Assembly (NCBI GenBank): GCA_026636295.1
Contig: CP089463.1
Coordinates: 1-64,000 of the forward strand
Source: Medakamo hakoo
Lineage: Eukaryota; Chlorophyta; Trebouxiophyceae; Coccomyxaceae
Direction of reading: 5' to 3'
DNA length: 64,000 nt
How positions within the stretch are numbered: position 1 is the first letter of the stretch; each line of letters begins with the position of its first letter. Positions 9,601 to 20,656 of this stretch are shown in pieces. A program made the position numbers and the translations under genes. Under the pieces are notes generated by a model. It worked only from the letters and a program-made list of their open reading frames with translations. It did no database searches and was not told the DNA's origin.

Positions 9601-10794
9601 AGTGAGTTTTTGAGGGTTGGGGGGAGTTGAAAGTTGGTGGTGGCTGTTGTGTGTGTGCGTAGGCAGGGCGGAGAGTGAGAGCAACGCGGCCGATTTTTTT
9701 TTTTTTTCGCCAGGCCCAGGGTTGAGCGCGCGAGCGCGGTCCCGGGCGCCGTCCCTCCACGGCGGGACAATGCCGGGACGGCATCCCCTCCATCTCCCCT
9801 CGGCCAAGGTGGCGAGGCTCGGCAGTCTGCAGCGCGGGAGGCGGGAGGGCCGGCCGGCTCTGGCCTGCCTGGCCGACGCGGCCGTTTCCGGGTGCGGTCG
9901 GTGCCGAGGCCGCATGCGCGCGCGCGACAGCCCGCGCCTGCCAACTTCCGACGGGCGCGGCGAGCAGGGGACGGCTGCAAAGCTTCACCCCGCCCACGCG
10001 GGGCCAAGCCCTGCGCCTAAACTGCTCGCCGTGAGGGCGAGCGGGTGCGACGCCGCACTCAACCCGGCCCTCGCGCCCCCGAAGTGGCGTTGTTGAGCTC
10101 GGCAGTGTTCAAAAAAAAAAAACCGTCGCTGCACGCGCGTCCCTCCGCCCCGCCCCGACGCAAGCTCTCCGCCGCTTCCGCCGTCCCGCCCGCCACACGA
10201 ATGCGTGGACGGGGACCTCCGCTACGCCTTGCATGGGTGGGAGGGGCGGGTGAAAGGTGGCGCGGCCGCCCCCCGACCCCTCATTGTCCCGACTTCCTCC
10301 GGACACGCACCTGTTGAGAAGCGAGTGTGAATGCAGGTCGTGGCAAAAATTCGTCTATCCGTCCAAGGGGGGCGGCCATTCCTTTGCGTTTGGGGTTGTT
10401 TCAGCAAAGCGCGCCCGCCCGCTCCAGCCTGTACCGCGCGTTTCACCCTTCCTAGACGCGCCCTGCCCCTGCTCGTTGTCCAGGACGGGGTTCAGGGCAA
10501 AGGTGACGGGGGGAGCGGGGGATGGGGTGGGTCGGGTGCGCGGGAGCTCCTCGCGCGACAGCTCCCGCCTCTGTCCCTCTGAACCTCCTTCCTCCACGCC
10601 GCCCGCGCAGAGGAGCCCTCTCCGCGGGCGGTTTTGCGATCCCGCGCTGCCATGCGTTTTACCAGGGCGTAGCGGCCGAAAAAGGAGACGGAGGGGGCGG
10701 CCGTGCGAGCGTCGAGCCTTGATGGGAGAGGGGGATGGGAGGATGGATGGGTGGAGGGTCGCAGTTCTGTTTGTGTTCTCTCACTTAAAAAAAT
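9601..10794. other. 1.2-kb intergenic region, no gene seen
   Basis: Lies upstream of the secreted Trp-rich gene and downstream of the deubiquitinase stop. It contains a T14 run near 9695 and an A11 run near 10112. Short ORFs on both strands are Arg/Pro-rich shadows without recognisable motifs. No tRNA or snRNA hallmarks were noticed. It is the longest apparently gene-free stretch in the window and probably holds the promoter of the Trp-rich gene. Confidence 0.45.
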
Positions 10795-13700
10795 TTACAC
10801 CTCGTCCGCCTCGCGCCGGCAGTACAGCAGCAAGTACGCCTCGCACGCCAGCACGTCCTTGACGCTGACCGCCGACACGTGCGTGTCGGACGCCCGGTAC
10901 CAGGCCGTCGGCGGAGCGGGCGGCGCGTCGTCACCCCTGGCGCCGCGGCGCGGGGCGCGCCCGCCCCCGTCCCGCCTCACGTACGCGACGTAGTGCCCGC
11001 CGCGCATGGAGCCCAGGTGCTCCACCACGCCGACCAGATCGTACGTCGGGGGCGGGCCGGCGGGCGGCAGCGGTGGAGGCGCCACGTCCGCGCCGCCACC
11101 CTTGGCGGCGGCGGCCGCGGCGGCGCCTCCCCCGCCCTCGACCTGCGGCAGCGTCGCCGCGCCATCCAGCGTCAGCGGAAACGCGACGTGGCCATTCAAC
11201 TTGCGCAGGCGGCCGCGCGCGTCCCGCTCAAAGCGCTTGAGGTGCAGGGTGAGCAGCGGCGGCGCCCGGTGCAGGCAGTACCGTTTGTGCGAGGCGGCGT
11301 GCAGGCTGGGCGCGGGCGGGCGCGGCGGGGGAGGCGGCGGCGGCGGCGGCGGCGGCCCCGCAGCCACGGCCGCCTTGGTCGTCGAGCTGGCCGCGGACGC
11401 GTCAGCCGCCGCGCCCGCCCCATTGGCTTTCGACAGCACTTTGTCCATCCAGCCACCGACGGGCGGCGACCCAGGCCCGGCAAAGTGGGACAGCGCTTCG
11501 GAGCGGGGCGACGTCTCGCCCGTCGCGGCGGCGGACGGCGCGGGCGTCGCGCCGGCGCCGCCGATCGCAACCGCGCCCGGCGGCGTGCCCACAGGCGGGG
11601 ACGTGCCCGGCAGGACGTCGGGCGACGCGCCCGCGGACGGTTGGGGGGCGGCCGGGTAGACCCACGGGCCTGGTCGGGGTTGAGGGGTGGGGGTGGGGTG
11701 GAGTGGGGTGAGTTTTTTTTGTTTTGTTTTGGACCGCGGCCGGCGTGGGCGGAAGGCGCGCGAGCGGCCGCTGTCCCTGGGCTGGCGGACGGCCATTCGG
11801 GCGTCCAGCCCTCCGTGTGCGGTCCAAGGTCGGCGTCGGCCGAGCGCGCCTGGGGGCGGGCGGCCGACCGCCGCAACCCAGGCAGACGGCCCCGCTCCCA
11901 CACACCACCGCCCCCCCTCACCTCCCCCAACCTGCCGCACCTTCTCCGGGCGTCGTCCCTTTGACCCGCCACCCGCCGTCGGCTTTGGCCAGCGTCAGCC
12001 CGTCCGCCACCATGCGCTGCATGCCGCCGACGGACCCCGTCGCGTGGACCGCGTCGGCCACGCAGTCCATGAGCGCCTGCGCCGCGCCGCGCACGCGCGC
12101 TTGTTCCACCTCATCGTCCGAGTCGTCCACGGAGTCGATGTCGACGGACGCAATGGCCAGCGATGCGGGCAGGGCGGCCAGACTGGCGGGCTCGTCGTCC
12201 TGGCGGTGGACCTCGACGTGCAGCTTGTCGCGGGCCGCCGCGTCCCAGGGCGCGCACGGCGCGGACTGCCCGTCGACCGCGCCGCCGTCGATGTGGGCCG
12301 TCACCATCAGGCACGCGCCGCCGAAGCGCAGGGGGCGGACGAAATGGTCGTCGCCGCGCAGGGCGGCGGCAAAGTTGGTGCCCCGCTGTTCGGCCGAGCC
12401 CGGGATGAGCTTGACGCGCGGCCCCGCCTCGCAAAACGAGACGGACCGGCGCATGGACGGGCGGGTGGGCGGCGGCCGCGGCGTCGTCTGTGCTCCGTCG
12501 GGCTCGGGCGACGCGGGCGGCAGGCCGTGCGCGACGACGCCGGCAGCAGGCGTGCCGTACGAGCCGGCGGAAGAGGCCGGGCTGGAAGGGGACGCGCCGT
12601 CGCGCTCGCCCTCACTCGCGCGCGCGCCGCCACCCTCCCCCCCGCCTCCAGCCGCCGCCCTCTCCTTCGCCGCGACGGGGCACTCCCACTCGACCGGTTC
12701 GGGCGCGAAGAAGGCGGCCAGGCAAGACACCAGGTCCGTGCCGGGCGCGGCGTCCACGTCGACGACGGCGCCGCCCAGGCCGCCGAATAAAGGCAGGCTG
12801 CCAAAGAGGCCGCCGGCCTTCTTGCCAGCCGCGGGCGGTGCGGCGAGTGTGGGCGTCGTCGGCTGCGAGTCGCCCGACCCGGCGCCATCGTCCTTGATGT
12901 TCGCCGCGCTGTCAAAGAGGGAGCACAGACCAGCCATGCCCGCGGCGGGGCCGTCGTCCTCGTCGCCGTCGCCGTCGTCGTCGGAAGAGGAGCCGGCGTC
13001 GCCGCCCGCGTCGCTCGCTGGAGCAGCTGCCGGCACGGCCGACGGCTCACCGCCAGCCCCGCCGCCGCCCGCGCCGTACAGGCGAGAGATGTCGTCCGTG
13101 GCCGCCGACCCGCTGGCCGGGCTGGCGCCGCCGCCGACGCCGCCGCTGGCGCTGTCGGCCAGGGCGGAGGGAGGAGTGTGGAACGGCGCCGACCCGGTCG
13201 TGGCGGCGCCGCCATCGCCCGACGTGGCTGGCAGCCCGTCCCCGCCGCGCGCGCTGTGCGTCGGGCTGGTCACATCCTCGCCCAACTCGGACGCGAACGA
13301 CTCGCGGGGTTCGTCCAGGCCGCCGTTCGCCACCGGGCTGGTGGCGTCGGGCGGGGGAGGGACGGCGCCAGGCGGGCCGACTACCTGCAGCTCGGGCGGG
13401 GGAGGCGGCGGCGCTGGAGCGGCCGCCGCTCCTTCCGCGCTCGCCGCCCCCTCCTTGGCCGCTTTGGCTTTGGCCGCCTGGGCAGCGGCTTTAGCAGCCC
13501 GCTTGGCCTGCTTGGACGTCAGCGGCGGCGGCGGCCCCCTGTCCGCCTGCTGCTGCTGCTTTTTGGGCGGGCGCAGGACGAGGCTCGGCGTCGGCGCGTC
13601 CTCGCCCGCGCAGGGCGGCGCGTCGTGCGGGACGGGCAGGGACAAGTCCATGAACGGTTCCAGGGTCGTGGACGCAGAGCCACACCCACAAGCGACAGCG

Positions 13701-14592
13701 CTGGCCAGCTGGCCACCGAACACGCGTTCGGCAAAGGACGGCGACGCAGCCGGGTCGGGCGGCGGCGGCGTGGGCGCGCCCCCCTTCCTGCCCGACGCGC
13801 TCGAAGCCTTCCCGCCCAGCCCGGCCGCCTTTTCTTCCTCGGCACGCACGCCGTCCAGCAGAAAGCGCAGCAGCTCGTGCGCGTCCTGCTGCTGCCGGCC
13901 CTGGAGGTTTGTAGGTGGTCGGGACGTCGGGCGCGTGTGTGTGTGTGTGCGTCGTGAGGGAGGCAGGCGCGGCGGGGGCGGGGTGCAGGCCGCCGCGGGC
14001 CTCTGCCCTCCCCCCCCCCCCCCCCTCTCCTTCGCACCTTGAACTGGGGCGCCACCTTGCACACAGCCGCCAGCAGCGGGCTGGGGTTGTAGGTGCCCAC
14101 ACCCTTGCCACCGCCGGTGCCGGGCCCGGACAGGGCCGCGACCGCCGCGGCAAATGCGCGGCCGAGCGGGCCGCCCGCGCCCGCCGCGCCGGGCGCGCCG
14201 TAGTGGTCGCGGACTAAAGGGGCGGAGGCGAGGACCTTTCCGGTGTATTTTTGGGTTGCGGGTGAGTACGCATGCATCAGGTGCGTGCAAAGCAAACGCA
14301 GCCGTCGTCGGAGCGAGCATCGGTGTCGATGCTTGTTTGCTCGCAAAAAAAAAAGGCGCGCGGCCCATCCCACCATCGCACGCACCTGCAGCGCCGAGTT
14401 GAAGAAGCACGTGTTCCCCAGGTTGACTAGGCCCGGCACGGCCGGCCGGGCGGACGAGGATGACGTGCCGGCGCCGCCGGCGTCGGACGTGGATGGCGCG
14501 GCCGACTCGGACGATTTTTGGCTTTTCTTGCTGCCTTTGCTCCCACCACCGCCGCCGCCCTTGGCCGCCTTGCCCTTTTTCGGCTTGCCCAT
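10795..14592 (-). CDS. Ubiquitin carboxyl-terminal hydrolase, USP16/USP45-like
   Basis: Predicted join on the minus strand 14592..14386, 14235..14038, 13900..11941, 11669..10795; 1079 aa. It is a cysteine deubiquitinase that cleaves ubiquitin from proteins. The Cys box is GLVNLGNTCFFNSALQ (Cys about residue 62). The QQD box QQQDAHELLRFLLDGV opens exon 3. The His box GSMRGGHYVAYVRR and the closing WYRASDTHVSAVSVKDVL...YLLLY lie at the C terminus; the SDTHV segment is typical of the USP16/45 subgroup. A Lys/Gly/Ser-rich head (MGKPKKGKAAKGG) precedes the catalytic core. More than 600 low-complexity acidic and Ala/Gly/Pro residues interrupt the catalytic domain between the QQD and His boxes, including a DDDGDGDEDD tract. 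No zinc-finger UBP domain was seen at the N terminus. It is divergent from the SerRS gene. Confidence 0.87.
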
Positions 14593-14904
14593 GGGGGAGG
14601 GTGTGTTGAGGTGTGTGGGTGGTGCGTTGATGAGAGACAGAGAGCACGCCTGCTCTCTTCCTCTCCCCGCTGTGGTGGTGTGCGCCGCGCCCCCCAGGTC
14701 GGCGCGAGGAAGCGGGGTCTGGGAGCGGGGGTTGATGGCTAGCTCCCTCTCCTCGCCACACGCCCACCAAAAAAAAAAGGGTGTTGCGCCCCGTCTTGGT
14801 TCGCCGCGCCTGCCGGCCTCCTCGCCACACCGTCGCCCGGCTCGCCGAGTGCAGAGGGGCCTCGACCGCCTCCTCCGCACCAGCCCCGTCAACCCCGCTG
14901 CCTG
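14593..14904. promoter_or_regulatory. Putative bidirectional promoter, USP / SerRS
   Basis: A 312-base gap separates two divergent start codons. It includes an A10 run at about 14769-14778 and is less GC-rich than the flanking exons. There is no ORF of note. Shared promoter function is inferred from geometry only. Confidence 0.4.
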
Positions 14905-16494
14905 ATGCCCGGTCCGGCCGGCTCCCCGCCGCCCGCAGCAGGAGCAGCACGCATGCGGAGCGCGACCGCCGCCCGCCGCGCGGTGTCCGCCCTCCTCACG
15001 GCGCACGCAGCCACCACGGCCGCCCGCCCTGCTGGCAGTGTGGCCAGCACAGCGGGGCGTCTGGCCAGCGGCGGATGGACGCGTGAAGGCAGCCGTGGCT
15101 CGCGCGCCATGTGCGCCGCAGCCCCGCCGCCGGCCGCCGTCCAGGCCGCAGCGCCCGCGGCGGCGGCGCCGCCGCCCTCCCCGCCCTCGTCGCCTCCATC
15201 CTTCAAGGCCGCCATCGATTTCAAGGCCTTGAAAGCCGATCTGCCCGCCGCCCGGGCCAATGTAGCCGCCCGCAACTCGCCCGCCGACCCGGACGCGGTC
15301 GTCGCCCTGTACGACGCGTGGCGGGCCGCCGCGGAAGAAGCCGACGCGCTGCGCGCGGAGCGCAACGCCAACGCGGCCGCCATGAAGGCCAAGCTGGAGC
15401 CGGAGCAGCGGGCGGCGCTGGTGGAGGCTGGCAAGGCGTTGAAGGAGCGGCTGGCCACCCTGGAAGCGGCGGCCAACGCGGCGGAGGACGCGCTGCAAGC
15501 CGCGGCCCAGCGCCTGCCAAACCTGGCCGACCCGGCCGCGCCGGTCGGCGGGGAGGAAGACGCGGTCACCGTCAAAACCGTCGGCGCGCCGCCCGCCTTC
15601 CCTGCCGGCTACACGCCCGTCGACCACCTGGCCCTGGGCGAGGCGCTGGACCTCCTGGACTTTGACACGGGCGCGGCGGCGGCGGGCACCAAGTTTGTGT
15701 ACCTGCGGCGGGCGGCCGCCCAGCTGGAGCTCGCGCTGTGCACGTGGGCCCTGGGCAAGGCCGCGGCGGCCGGCTTCCTGCCCATGACGACGCCCGACCT
15801 GGTGCGCGAAACCGTCCTGGAAAAGTGCGGCTTCCAGCCGCGCGCCGACAACACCCAAGTCTACTCCGTCGCCGACTCGGCGCTCTGCCTGACGGGCACG
15901 GCCGAAGTCCCGCTCGCGGCCGTGGCCATGGACAAAGTCCTGCCGTCATCGTCCCTCCCCCTCCGCATGGCGGCCTTTGGCCACTGCTTCCGCACCGAAG
16001 CCGGCGCGGCGGGGTCCGCCTCCCGCGGCCTGTACCGCGTCCACCAATTCTCCAAGGTCGAGCTGTTTGTCGTGTGCGAGCCGGCCGACTCGCCTGCCAT
16101 CCTGGCCGAGCTGCTGGCGTTTGAGGAATCGCTGTTCACCGAGCTGGGGCTGCACTACCGCGTCCTGGACATGCCGACGGGCGACCTGGGCGCGCCCGCC
16201 GCCCGCAAGTTCGACGTGGAAGCCTGGATGCCGGGGCTGGGCCGGTTTGGCGAGGTGTCGTCCGCGTCCAACTGCACCGATTACCAGGCCCGGCGGCTGG
16301 GCATCCGCTTCCGCCCCGACGCCGGGTCGGGCAAGCCCGAGTACGCGCACACGCTCAACGCGACGGCCGCGGCCGTGCCGCGGCTGGTGGTCGCGATCCT
16401 GGAGACGTTCCAACAACCGGATGGGACGGTGGTCGTGCCGCCGCCGCTGCGGCCGTTCATGGGCGGGCTCGACGTCATCAGGCCGCCGCAGTGA
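14905..16494 (+). CDS. Seryl-tRNA synthetase, organelle-targeted
   Basis: A single uninterrupted ORF of 529 aa. It charges tRNA-Ser with serine, here most likely in mitochondria and/or the plastid. About 100 N-terminal residues rich in Ala, Arg and Ser, with almost no acidic residues (MPGPAGSPPPAAGAARMRS...), form a probable transit peptide. Next comes the long antiparallel coiled-coil arm of class II SerRS (DFKALKADLPAARANVAARN to about residue 210). The catalytic core follows, with TAEVPLAA, motif 2 (FGHCFRTEAGAAG and GLYRVHQFSKVE) and motif 3 (HTLNATAAAVPRLVVAILE). The bacterial/organellar-type sequence supports an organellar role. Absence of introns is unusual for this locus and may reflect its endosymbiotic origin. 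Confidence 0.93.
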   Translation: MPGPAGSPPPAAGAARMRSATAARRAVSALLTAHAATTAARPAGSVASTAGRLASGGWTREGSRGSRAMCAAAPPPAAVQAAAPAAAAPPPSPPSSPPSFKAAIDFKALKADLPAARANVAARNSPADPDAVVALYDAWRAAAEEADALRAERNANAAAMKAKLEPEQRAALVEAGKALKERLATLEAAANAAEDALQAAAQRLPNLADPAAPVGGEEDAVTVKTVGAPPAFPAGYTPVDHLALGEALDLLDFDTGAAAAGTKFVYLRRAAAQLELALCTWALGKAAAAGFLPMTTPDLVRETVLEKCGFQPRADNTQVYSVADSALCLTGTAEVPLAAVAMDKVLPSSSLPLRMAAFGHCFRTEAGAAGSASRGLYRVHQFSKVELFVVCEPADSPAILAELLAFEESLFTELGLHYRVLDMPTGDLGAPAARKFDVEAWMPGLGRFGEVSSASNCTDYQARRLGIRFRPDAGSGKPEYAHTLNATAAAVPRLVVAILETFQQPDGTVVVPPPLRPFMGGLDVIRPPQ

Positions 16495-16672
16495 GCGGGC
16501 GTTGTCTATGGAGCGGGGGGAGAGAAGGGGAACGGGGGGCCGTGCTGGGGAAGGCCGCCCCGAGTCGGGCATGATACAAAAAGAATGCAGGCGTCGTTGA
16601 TTCCACAAAAAAAAGCAGGAAGGGGTGGTTGGGTCGCTTCTCCGAGCCCCGCGCTCCCTCTACTCTCCCCTC

Positions 16673-18825
16673 TTACGCGTCCGCCACCTCTGGCTTTTGC
16701 GCCACCGCCGTCCACGGACGGCCACCGCCCACCCGCTCAGCAGGCACCTTGGCCACCCACGGCACCGACACGCCCTCACCCAGCGGCGACCCGGGCCCCG
16801 CACTGCACCGCCCGGCCTCCACGTCGCACACGGGCAGGTCGCGCGGGCAGCAGTGCGCTTTGTCTTCACAGCACGTCGCGTCGGGCAGCGGGCAGCACGC
16901 CCACGTGAAGCAGTAGCCAAAGAAGTCGCGCATGCAGCAGCAGGTGGACCCGGCCGGGCAGGTGGTGGCTTCATCGCACTGGGGTTTGGGGCCAGGCCCA
17001 GGCGGCGGCGGCGGAGGGTGTGGGGGCGGCGGCGCCGGCCCGGGGCCGGGCGGGTCGGGCGCCGGCGGGCTGGGGCCCGGCGGCGGGGGCGCCGGCGGGT
17101 TGGGCCCTTCCTTGACGGGGTACGACGCCTGCATGGCCACGCCGCACTGGCCCGCGGCAGCCGACACGTTGGCGGCGGCGGCGCGGGCCGCGTCCAGGTT
17201 GCGGGCCAGCTTGATGAAGCCGCGGTCGCCCCACGCCGGGCCCCACGAGTTTTTGATGATCCAAAAGTCTTGGCCGGCTTGCGTGCCGTAGCCGACGGCC
17301 AGGACGCCGTGGTCCAGGGCGGTGCCGCAGGCGCCATCAAACACGCCGCCAGCGTACAGCTGGAACGACCGCTGGTCGGCCTCGATGGCCACGGACACCG
17401 GCTGGTGCGCGACCGCGGCTTTGAGCGCGGCCTCATCGTTGGGCGGCACGTCCTCGTACCCGTCAATCGACACGACGCGCCGGTGCTCCTTGTCCACCTT
17501 GCACTTGCGGTCTTCGGCCTTGTACTTGTAGTCTTCCTCCGTGTCGACGCCGCCGTTGGCGATGATGAACTTGAAGGCAAAGTCCATGAGCCCGCCGTGG
17601 CACCCGTGGTCGCGCTCCGTGTCGCAGTCGATGAGCTCCTGCTCCGACAGGGAGACGAGCGCGCCCGTCTTGATGGCGTTGATGCCTTCGACCGCGCCCG
17701 TCGTGCTGAACGCCCAGCACGACCCGCACTGCAACTGGTTTTTGACGGGGGTGACCACGCCGCGGCGGCGCCAGTCGACGGCTGGCGGGGGGGACGTGCC
17801 CGCGTACCGCCACGCGCCGGGCGCGGTGCGGCCCAGCGGGCCACGCGCGGACGCGGCCAAGTCGGCGCGGTAGCCCAGGTAGTGGGAGCGGTACTCGTCG
17901 TGCGTCAGGTCGGCGAGCGAGGTCAGGCCGAGCTGTGATGCGGATGGGTGGGGGGGGCGTGGGTGAGACTGGAGCTGTGCGTGTGTCTCCTCCGTGCCCC
18001 TTCCCTCCCCGCCCCGTGCGTGTCCCCGCCCGCACCCCAACAACTCACCCAGTGCGACGTCGACCGCGCGTTGTAGGCGTGAATAAAGTCCAGGTTGTCC
18101 AGCCAGGCGGCGAAGCGGCGTTCCAGGTCCTGGTCGCGTGCGTGTGGGATGGATGGGGAGGTGGTGGCGGTGAGTGGCAGGGTGAATGAAGCCGGGGCGC
18201 GGCGTGTGTCGGCCCGCGACCGCCGGATGGGCGTTGCGACCGCACCACCTCGCGTCTCCCGCACGCCGCGCAAGTTGGTGTGGGTCCTGGCCACTCGCAT
18301 GCCGCGGCAGAATGGAGAAGGCGACCCGCTTCCCGCCGCGCTCGCGATGCCCTCATCAGCAGCATGGGCGCCCCGCTGGCGTCGTGCCCCGCGGCGCGTC
18401 GCGTGTTTTCTCTTCTTCCGCACCCACACCCACACAAAAAAACACCCGTCACCCCTTACCTCCGCGCTCGCGTACGCTTTACCCAGGGCGGCCCGCCACG
18501 CGTCAAAGGCGGGGCGGGGGTGAGCCTGTCGTGTGTGTGGAGCCGAAGACAAAAAACGTGAGAGCGGCCGAGGAGATTGCATTCCCCGCCCGCCCAAGCA
18601 CGGCACGACCCGCTCTCCCGCACTCCCATCCCGGGACGGCCTGGGTCGAGAAACCATGCCTCCACTCCTCACCTTGGCCGCCAAGACCGCGTGGTGGTGG
18701 TGCTCCCGCGTTTCGAGGGCGTGCCAGGGAACAGCCGCGACGAGCGGCGGCGGCGGCGAGTCGGCGCCCGACGCCGACACGGCGGCCGCCGCCAGCAGCA
18801 GCAGGGCGGCAACGGCGGGGCGCAT
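16673..18825 (-). CDS. Papain-family cysteine protease with granulin domain (RD21-like)
   Basis: Predicted join on the minus strand 18825..18673, 18525..18460, 18129..18049, 17932..16673; 519 aa. It is a vacuolar or lysosomal endopeptidase made as a zymogen. A signal peptide (MRPAVAALLLLAAAAVSASG) leads into an I29 inhibitor propeptide split over exons 2-4 (FDAWRAALGKAYASAE; RRFAAWLDNLDFIHAYN; LADLTHDEY). The mature C1A domain starts near VDWRRRGVVTPVKNQ. Its catalytic Cys is in CGSCWAFSTTG, the His in LDHGVLAVGYG and the Asn in IIKNSWGPAWGDRGFIK. A Pro/Gly-rich linker (about 40 residues) joins it to a cysteine-rich granulin module with paired CC motifs (STCCCMRDFFGYCFTWACC; TCCEDKAHCC). This domain order is diagnostic of plant and algal RD21 proteases. 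About 40 extra residues follow the granulin. Confidence 0.93.
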
Positions 18826-19150
18826 GGGTGCGTGTCGAGGTGGGTTGTGATGCGCGCGAGCCGCGCTCCGCGACGGAAAAAGCCCGGGCAAAGAACCGGG
18901 GTGTGGTGGTTTGCGAGAGAGAGTCTCTGCTGCGTCCGCACACGCCCGTTGGCTCTCGCCGCCGACGCCCCGTTTGCTCTCTCTCCCCCCCTCCCTCGTA
19001 GCGACAGGGCGCCCGCCTCTCTCCCTCGGCCCTCCACTCCTAGCCAGACAGCCGAGGTTGGCGACCGCACGTGCTCGCCATCGCGGGCCGCGCGTCGTCC
19101 ACGCATCGCAAAAACCCAGCACGCTCGCTCTTCGTCCCCCATATCGCAGC
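18826..19150. promoter_or_regulatory. Putative bidirectional promoter, RD21 / reticulon-like
   Basis: 325 bases between two divergent start codons. The sequence is CT- and GA-rich in patches, for example a CTCTCTCC stretch near 18980. I see no TATA-like element that I would trust and no independent gene. Confidence 0.35.
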
Positions 19151-20420
19151 ATGGACGACCAGCAGCCGTCGCCCTCATCCTCGCCCGCCTCGGCCTACCT
19201 CCGCCGCCTCAGGCTGCCCGGCTTTGGCCGCACCTTGGGCCCAGGTGCGTGGGTGGGCGGCGCCTGAATGGCAGTCGCGCCAACGCGAAAAAGAAAAAAC
19301 ACGCAGGCTGTCGCGCCGCCCCTCACCCGCTTTAAACCACACTCCCACAGCCACCGCACACCACCCGGCCGCCGCGGCCGCAGCCTTGCCGCTGCGCGAC
19401 CTGGACACCAACACGGCGCGGTTGCGGTCGCACCCCGTCGCGGCAAAACCGCCCGCTGCGCCGCCACGGCGGCGGGCCGCGGCCACGCCAAAGAAGCAGC
19501 GCGGGGCGCTACTCGCGCCACCCCCGCCTCGCCTCGCGCCCACCACCATCACGCCCGCCGACGTCGAAGCCCTGCTCTCCTGGGCCCACCCGCCGTCGTC
19601 CGCCCGCGTCCTGGGGGCGGGACTGTACGCCCTGGTCTGCGCGCACGCGCTGGCCCACGGCGTCGAGTGCGTGCAACCCGTCACGGTCGGCGCCGCGGCG
19701 GCCGCGGCCGCGCTCGCGTGGTGCCTGGTCGGGCGGCCGTCGCTGGCGGCTGGGCGCCGCGCCCTGGCCGGGCGTGGGGGGCCGTGGGCCGCTGTCGCGC
19801 GCGCCCTGCCCGCACCCGCCGACGCGCCGGACGGCGCCGCCGCCGCCACCACCGCCTGGGAAGCGGCCCTGGCGTCGCGCGTGTCCTCCTCTGTCCACGC
19901 GGCCGCCCGGCTGGTCGCGCCCGCCGCGGGCGCCGCCGCCGTCGTCATTGCCCGCCGGTTGACGGCCCAGTCCGGCGCCGGTCCCGCCGTGCTGCTGGCC
20001 GGGTTTTTGTACGCCCTCGCCGCGGCGGCGGAAGCCCGCCTGGCCTCCAACACCACCCTCCTCGCTGCGGCGTGGGTGGCGGCCTTTGCGGCCAGCCCGG
20101 CCCGTGGCGCGGCCGCCGGGTGGGTGGACGCGGTGGCGGAGGAAGCCGTGCGCGCGGCTGCGGCCGTGGCGCGGGCGGCTGGGCCCGGCGGCCTGGCGTG
20201 GGCGGGCGCGGCCGGGGCTTTCGCCTGGGCGGCGTCAGACATGGCCCGGCCGTTCACCCGCGCGTCGCTCGCCGCTGCTGCCGCGGGCGCTGCCCTGGCC
20301 TGGCGCGCGCACGAGGTCGTGTCTCGGTGTAGTAGCCGCGTGGGCGTGACCGTCGTGGAAGAGGAAGGTGGGGGAGGGCGGGCCGGGCGGGCGGCCGCGC
20401 CCACCACGCGCGCCTCATGA
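19151..20420 (+). CDS. Reticulon-like ER membrane protein
   Basis: Predicted join 19151..19244, 19351..20420; 387 aa with one 106-base phase-1 intron. The cytosolic N terminus (MDDQQPSPSSSPASAYLRR) is followed by a membrane region of two long hydrophobic blocks. The first, about residues 165-205, begins VEALLSWAHPPSSARVLGAG, resembling the (D)LLLWR..KKS..VLGG opening of plant reticulons. The second carries LLAGFLYALAAAAEARL and then a stretch resembling the reticulon tail after its second hairpin. Reticulons shape ER tubules by wedging hairpins into the membrane. Extreme Ala enrichment weakens the comparison, so a generic multi-pass membrane protein remains possible. The C-terminal tail lacks a clear KKxx retrieval signal. 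Confidence 0.6.
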
Positions 20421-20656
20421 GGGAGGGCCCCCCTCCCCAGCGTGTTTTTTTTTACTTGTCATTAGAAGAATGTTTGATACACTTGGCGCCACACGCCAGC
20501 AGCAGCGGCTCCCACGCCCCCTCTTTCTCACGTACGCGCGCGGACACGCGTGGGCGGTGGTGGCAGCGCTGCACTCCACCGCCCACGCGGGGTGGCGCTT
20601 ATATCACCCCCCCCCTCCCGCTCGTTTTTTCATCCCTCCCACACCGTATAAACGCC

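Noticed and set aside
9601-10794. Possible tRNA or small RNA gene in the long gap
   Set aside because: I looked for A and B boxes (GGTTCGANTCC) and found no convincing match on either strand; a covariance-model search would be decisive.
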